Source of the DNA: Saturnia japonica
Lineage: Eukaryota; Arthropoda; Insecta; Lepidoptera; Saturniidae
Direction: 5' to 3'
DNA length: 64,000 nt
NCBI GenBank assembly: GCA_033032175.1
Contig: CM065320.1
Coordinates: forward strand, 4,774,001-4,838,000
Shown here piece by piece: positions 58,550-64,000 of this stretch. Below the pieces are notes generated by a model. The model had not been told where the DNA came from. It saw only the letters and a program-made list of their open reading frames with translations, and did not search any database. The position numbers and the translations under genes were made by a program. Every line of letters starts with the position of its first letter. Position 1 is the first letter of the stretch.

Positions 58550-59650
58550 GCTGTTAGTGCATTCAGAAAAATTAGAAACAAATAAGAGCTTAAAGCTTGA
58601 AACTTGAAATTGAACTTACTGGTAACTCCAGCCTCAGACGTAACGTGTGTACTGGCTCGACTGTACATAAAACGAATAAGTTACAGGTATTTCCCAGGCA
58701 CTCTCTTCTCTATCAGAGCCCACCACAGAACCTCTCGGGGTACTCGATCATATGCCTTCTCCAGATCAACAAACACTATGTGCAAATTCTTGTGTGCACG
58801 CCTATATTTCTCACATAAATGACGGAGTGTGAAAATGGCATCCGTTGTCGCACGTCCAGGCATAAACTCGAATTGGTTCTGGGTCACTTCACTCACCTCA
58901 CTTATTCGTCTAGCTATCACCCTTTCCCAAACTTTCATACTAAATGTGACATTAGCTTTGTTCCTCGATAGTTATTACATTCCTGTACATCACCTTTATT
59001 CTTAAAAATGGATACTATTATGCTATTGCACTATTCATCTGGGATTTCCTCTTCCTACAACAGCTTATTAAAGAATAAAGTCAGCCACATCCATCCATCT
59101 TTTTTTAAACTTCCATACTTCACAAGGCATACTATCTGGTCCTAAGGCTTTTCTATTCTTCATACCTTGCACTGCCTTTCTTACTTCATCCTCGTTTATC
59201 TCCTATACGACACCTATATTTGTGGGTATAATCTCTAACTCTCCCACCCAGTCATTTTTCACTTTCATCAATATCCCAAAATATCCCTTCCAACGATTAT
59301 TTATATCCTTACCCTGCGTTAATATTTTTCCTTTATCATCTTTTATACATTTGATATGTGAAATGTCTCTACCATTCTATTCTCTCATTATCGCTAGTCG
59401 ATACAGTTCTTTTTGTGTCTTTGAGCTCTCCAGTGATTGGTAAAGGTTATTTTGTACCTTAGCTCTTGCAAAGGCAACCGCTTTTTTTGCATTTCTCTTA
59501 CACTACGTACATTATCCTCTTATTTTCTTTAAAACTCTATTACTATCATAAAATGTTTTCCACTGTTTAAAAGCTCTCTTTTTTTCTTTGAGAACATTTT
59601 GTACCTTCCCATTCTGCCACCAAGTATCCTTATCTAGCATTCCTCTTCCT
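58550..59650 (-). pseudogene. RTE LINE (minus copy) reverse transcriptase, fragmented
   Basis: The best stretch is 58681-58938, with ERVIARRISEV, QFEFMPGRATTDAI and FVDLEKAYDRVPREVLWWAL, which covers the first palm aspartate. Further toward 59650 come pieces of the region before the polymerase, such as NGRDISHIKCIKDDKGKIL and MKNRKALGPDSMPCEVWK, in changing frames. The FADD catalytic segment below 58681 is not in an open frame. It is inactive. Confidence 0.65.
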
Positions 59651-59949
59651 TTCCTTTGTCATAAAACATCCTTTACCACGTTTATTATACTTGTTGCCAT
59701 TTCTATCTAATATTCATTCACTCCTTTTGCTTCCATATCAATCATTTTATCAATTATACGCTTCCTAAATTCCACTATTTTCTAACAAATATAAATTTAT
59801 CTTTTGGTTTGGGTCTTTATTGTTTTCTAGCTATGTTAACCTTTATTTTTACATCTAACAACAATAAACAAAGTTGAGCAACCAATGCCCCCCACCAGGC
59901 AATATCTTGCAGTTCTTCACCGTTTTTATATTATTCCTTCAAATTAGGA

Positions 59950-60547
59950 AGTAATCAATTTGACTGGTGTGGTTCCCACTATTGTATATAATTAAATGTT
60001 GTTCCCTTTTTTGGAAAAAGTATTAACTATAGCAAGGTCGAAAGCAACAGCAGCTTGAATGAGGCTTTCTCCCTCTTTATTTTTTTTTTCATCTTGCAGA
60101 ATATACATCATGACTCCATCAAAACTTTCCCAAAATTTCTCTTTTATTTGCTAGTTACATCCAATCACTGGTACATACACATTTATTATATTTAACGTTA
60201 AGTGCTCTATTAATAACTTCACTATTATTAATCTATCATTCACTCTCTTAACAGCCATCACACATTTCTTTAGTTCACCATCTAATACAACCAACCCCAT
60301 TCCTCTTGCCATCACTTCCAGAGCAGTAGAATTTATATCCTACGCCAATCACTCTTGCTCTCGTCTCCTTCCATTTCGTCTCTTGCAAACAGGCCACATT
60401 TATCAGTCTTCTTTGTAAAACATCCGCTAACTCTCCTCCTTTCCTAATCATAGTTCCCACATTCCAACTTCCAAGTCTCAGTCTTACATCATGGATTCGC
60501 TTCATACCTTGCATTCCTCCTTGGTTCAACAACCTACTTTCCACCAT
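59950..60547 (-). pseudogene. RTE LINE (minus copy) endonuclease, fragmented
   Basis: 60275-60547 gives the start of an EEP endonuclease: LRLGSWNVGTM, ADVLQRRLINVACLQETKWK with the metal-binding glutamate, and SGSDGKRNGVG. The rest is in other frames, for example an AAVAFDLAIVNTFSKK piece near 60030. The ATG at 60547 may or may not be the original start. Confidence 0.7.
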
Positions 60548-60620
60548 GTTGTGAATTTATATTTGCTTATTTAATAAAATTATTTTACGATCGGCCACCT
60601 ATCTGTCATCACCCTCCTTG

Positions 60621-61235
60621 GGATCGAATAAGTCTGATATTATAAACTACAAAACTAAACTAATAAATAAAACTAATACGTTAATACACAATAAATAAAA
60701 TAAAGTAGCAGTGTCAATAACATGAACACAGAATATGAAAATGTAATAATATTCTTTAAATATATAAATGAATGTTTCTATGTTTGTTTGTATCCTATGC
60801 GATCCTAAACCATTCATGCAATAGCGATAAAATTATGGTGATTGCTATGCACGCGTTTTAATTCAACCAGTTTACAACAGACGGCGTGCTTGTCGTTTCA
60901 TTTTCAAGACTTCGGGAACTAAGTCCCAGGCAAAAGCTTGTCATTAATAAGTACCGCTACCATGTCTCTTGTAGAATATAGTGAAGAAAAGGATGCTTTA
61001 ATTAAATTATTTCAATGTAAAATATTTGAGATAAAAATAAAGCTTGAAATACTTCGTTATTTTACAAGTCTTTTAACGACTTCATGTAAGATTTCTGATA
61101 AAACTTTTTGCGGTATGTTCTAATCACAATGTTGCTCTGGCCATTGAAATCTTTTAAAAGTTAATATTATTTACATAACCGTTATCGTTGTGCACTGCCA
61201 AAGTCTTATTTAAATAATTAATTCTTTAAAACAAT
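60621..61235. other. Non-coding stretch
   Basis: AT-rich. The 61-codon frame 60938-61123 (acidic and lysine-rich, for example VEYSEEKDALIKLFQ) is not recognised and has no supporting context. Confidence 0.3.
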
Positions 61236-61560
61236 TCCATACTAATAATATTATAAATGCAAAAGGGACTATGTTTTGTTAAGTTTTCACGCCTAAAACG
61301 CTGAACCAATTTCGATGAATTTTATTATAGAGATAAAGTGGACCTTCGAGAAGGACATGGAACTATTTTTTGTCGTGAAAATAGAACTTGAAGGGATGAA
61401 AGTTTATATGAATATCTCACATTTTTCAAATTAATGATAGGAAAAATTATATTTATGCTTTTGGTAATAAATAAAGTGTACCGCGTTTTCGAAAAATCAT
61501 CCCTTCATAGAGGATGATTTCAATTATTTTTATTATTTGTAGCTATAGAATTTACAAAAT
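61236..61560 (+). mobile_element. Helitron-like 5' end, 3'-truncated
   Basis: Opens TCCATACTAATAATATTATA and follows the element at 10573 through 'cacgcctaaaacgctgaacc', 'gcttttggtaataaataaag' and the 'cgcgttttcgaaaaat' segment. The 3' part is missing or lost. Confidence 0.5.
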
Positions 61561-64000
61561 TATTGGCAGATTTTCGATGTTCGTTGGAGAAATAGTATAC
61601 ATGTTTAGAAAAGGGATATCATAAAATATTCCTTACTTAAATGTCTATATTCTACGCAGACGAAATCGCGTATATCAGGTAGTTATTAGTAAATTCAAAT
61701 TTCGATCAATAGATAAATATATAGAGTTTGTTGGGACAGGACAAATGCCAAAATTAGCGATATTAATATTACAATTTTCATTTTGTGTACCGTGCTGCTT
61801 CTACTTTTCGAAATTTTTCATGTTATACATTAAACACAGCAAAAATAAATATAGAGGTTTATAAAAAATTTCGTCACAGCTTACATTCATATTAACGCGC
61901 ATTAAGATTATGTACACGGCTTATGCACACATCGACGTCTGCTATTCGGAGAAGCTTTAACTAAAGTAAAACAGCATTAAACTTTTGTAAACAATATATA
62001 ATAATATAAGCTTTGCCTGCGACTTCGTCCACGTGCTATATTTCATGTATGAAAAACAGCAACGAAACAAAAACTTAACGTCACCTGAACCTCATCCTAG
62101 GGTATGTGATCCATATAAGCTTTGATAATACTCAACCAAAATCTTTTAAAATGTTAACTGATATCACGGTTTAACAATCATACCGATATTATCTAAAGGT
62201 TATATAGGCATTCAAAAATGTTCAGTTTTGCATTCCTTTACGACAAGCTAATTTATTTAACATTTTTATTTTTATAAACCATTATTATCCAGTGCATCAT
62301 AATGCTTTATAAGTCTGTTTAGTGTAATTTAATAAAAATATCAATTATTTTTGCAAAATCACACAAACAACGAGATAGCATTTATCGTAGAAATGTAGAT
62401 CGAATAGATATGTTTACATTAAACATTTAATAAAATCTATGTAAGAATATAAAAAAATAAAATAAAAACACAACCTTAAATTATTAATATACTTGCTTAC
62501 TGAAAATATACTCAAGTGTGACAATAAATATCAAACTAATTTTGTCATAATTTAAACCAAGCCGTACAGCGCTATCTAGGAATACTGTTGGAAAATAAAA
62601 ATACATACGTTTGCATCTATTGATTTTTTCAAAACAAAATAAAGATTTCAAATTTTAGGTTTTTGCGTGATTATCGTTCAAACATACCGACAGACAGACT
62701 GACAAAATCCCAAAAATTATCTAAATGTGTTCTGTCAATGGCCGTATTATTTTTTCTCGTTTATCTTCAATGTACAGGTTTCGACTCTTTACTCTATTAT
62801 TTTAAAGTATAGATAATAAAATTCTATGAGAGAGATGATAAGGAACAAAAATAGAGCAGCTATATCTTAGCATACAAACTACCTAGGAACATTTAGTTCG
62901 GTGGCAAGCTCTCGTTACTACTAGCAAAAGGATTAAAAATAAGACTTATTTATTTAAACTTGGCAAACATTTTCTGAAGTCCATCATCAGCAGTAACCCT
63001 ATTTAACAGAAAACTGAATTTAAAATATTATTTTATAGTATTTTTTGTATGATCTTAGGAATATGGAAATTTATAATTAAGTTTATTCATTCATGAAAAT
63101 ACCCGTATTAGTCTAAACCACAAGGGTAACGATGCACTTTACTCGTACATCGCTGATCTATATTATTCCAACGTGTATCTGCATAAAAATAAATACTGAT
63201 AGAACGAAAATGGCTTGTTAAATTTCAAAACTAGTCAAATTAAATTATGAGAAAAATGTCAACAAAAAAATTCACTGCAGGCATATAGAGTACACATAAA
63301 CCCAGTTAGTAAAATCCTGGATGTTTTAAAATGTATCCCCGTACAAGTTTTTAAGTACGTACGTATGTAGGTACGCATTTCCATTTGAATATTGTCTGCA
63401 AATGAATAGATTGGTATTTATTTTAGTGTGTATGTATTTATCTGTGATTCTAGCGTTAATGTTAAATTAACTAGTTAGATGATTATAATATAATGTCAAT
63501 GATAAATGCTCATTATAGTTGCATTCAATCGAATTAATTTTTTGAAGTAAATGTAAAAAACATGTATGATATTTAATATAATAAGATTAATTAGTAATGA
63601 AATTAGTATTTTTAAATATGTATGTATAATATCATCTTCCAAAACTTTTGCAACGCTGTCCTTTATAACTACTGTATAATTAATGAAGTTAGTATTAACA
63701 TTCATACAGTAACTGGCTTTCTAGACTCGAATTTTCGGCTTGAAGAACCAACTTACCTCGGCTTATCCTACTTTGTCGTATGTAGGTATATAGAAAATCC
63801 TTAATCAATAAGTTATGTTTATAATTAGGTGTAATAAAATGTTGGAGTGAGTTAATTCATAGTAGTGTATTAATTATCCTTTAAAGTTGTATATTTCAAT
63901 GTTTATTACTTGATCACGCAAAAACGGCTGAACGCACGATAGTTTATGACCTGGTGTTAACTTTTTTACTTTACTTTACTTTCTACTCTACGTATAACAA
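61561..64000. other. AT-rich non-coding end of the window
   Basis: Nothing supported except a degraded Helitron-like 3' block on the minus strand at about 62008-62036 (gcctgcgacttcgtccacgt) and a repeat-like phrase with cagacagac near 62685-62700. Frames near 63496-63804 overlap on both strands. Confidence 0.35.

Larger units (their letters stand above)
57695..60620 (-). mobile_element. RTE LINE, minus strand, long but decayed
   Basis: Read from about 60620 down to 57695, the element gives endonuclease, polymerase and C-terminal region in order. It ends in a GAT-repeat tail (57695-57713 on the plus strand reads attatcatcatcatcatct). A GAT-type tail is usual for this RTE group. Lesions are many, and it is a different family from the RTE at 19969. 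Plus-strand frames in the interval are shadows. Confidence 0.75.

Noticed and set aside
1..64000. A novel multi-gene system such as a defence or biosynthetic cluster
   Set aside because: No set of adjacent intact genes exists. All convincing coding sequence belongs to transposable elements, mostly broken.

Overview
This window looks like repeat-dense, AT-rich nuclear DNA from a lepidopteran insect (moth or butterfly). That rests on the mix of repeats: RTE-type LINEs, mariner elements, an insect errantivirus (Ty3/gypsy element with an env gene), tRNA-headed SINEs, and Helitron-like elements opening with CCATACTAATATTATAA. I see no rRNA gene, functional tRNA gene, CRISPR array, operon or bacterial-style gene. 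No conserved host gene is certain; the window is probably intergenic or intronic. Two weak host candidates are an internal exon at 7027-7124 and an 86-codon frame at 16784-17044.

Layout. 1-16.7 kb: LINE 3' ends, a Helitron-like copy on the minus strand (1397-2702), a nearly complete non-autonomous Helitron on the plus strand (10573-12227), SINE pieces, a small inverted-repeat element (14353-14531) and a mariner deletion derivative (15737-16242). 16.7-19.8 kb: an unassigned frame and a full-length SINE. 19969-22987: a 5'-truncated RTE LINE with endonuclease and reverse transcriptase, flanked by a 12-bp target duplication and nested in an older repeat. 24.4-25.6 and 30.9-32.0 kb: two decayed copies of one LINE family with a restriction-like endonuclease. 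28-29.6 kb: a mariner relic and repeats. 34-39 kb: a MITE, a second SINE family and LINE ends.

40.1-48.2 kb is the main structure: an errantivirus inserted in a relic transposase gene. It has a 5' LTR, a primer-binding site of tRNA-Ser type, gag, a -1 frameshift heptamer, pol, env and a 3' LTR. The 3' LTR is followed by a second copy of the leader and the first codons of gag, so this is a truncated tandem array. The two LTR-plus-leader copies are nearly identical, which suggests a young insertion. Even so the copy is defective: gag is frameshifted and has a stop, the catalytic centre of the reverse transcriptase is deleted, and integrase and env are broken.

51.8-53.1 kb carries a mariner whose 338-codon transposase is open from end to end but has glycine at the third catalytic aspartate. 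After that come a foldback element (53902-54181), a GC-rich terminal-inverted-repeat element (56432-56986) and a decayed RTE LINE on the minus strand (57695-60620). The last 3 kb is AT-rich with one Helitron-like 5' end.

All assignments come from reading motifs and comparing copies by eye within the window; no database search was run.
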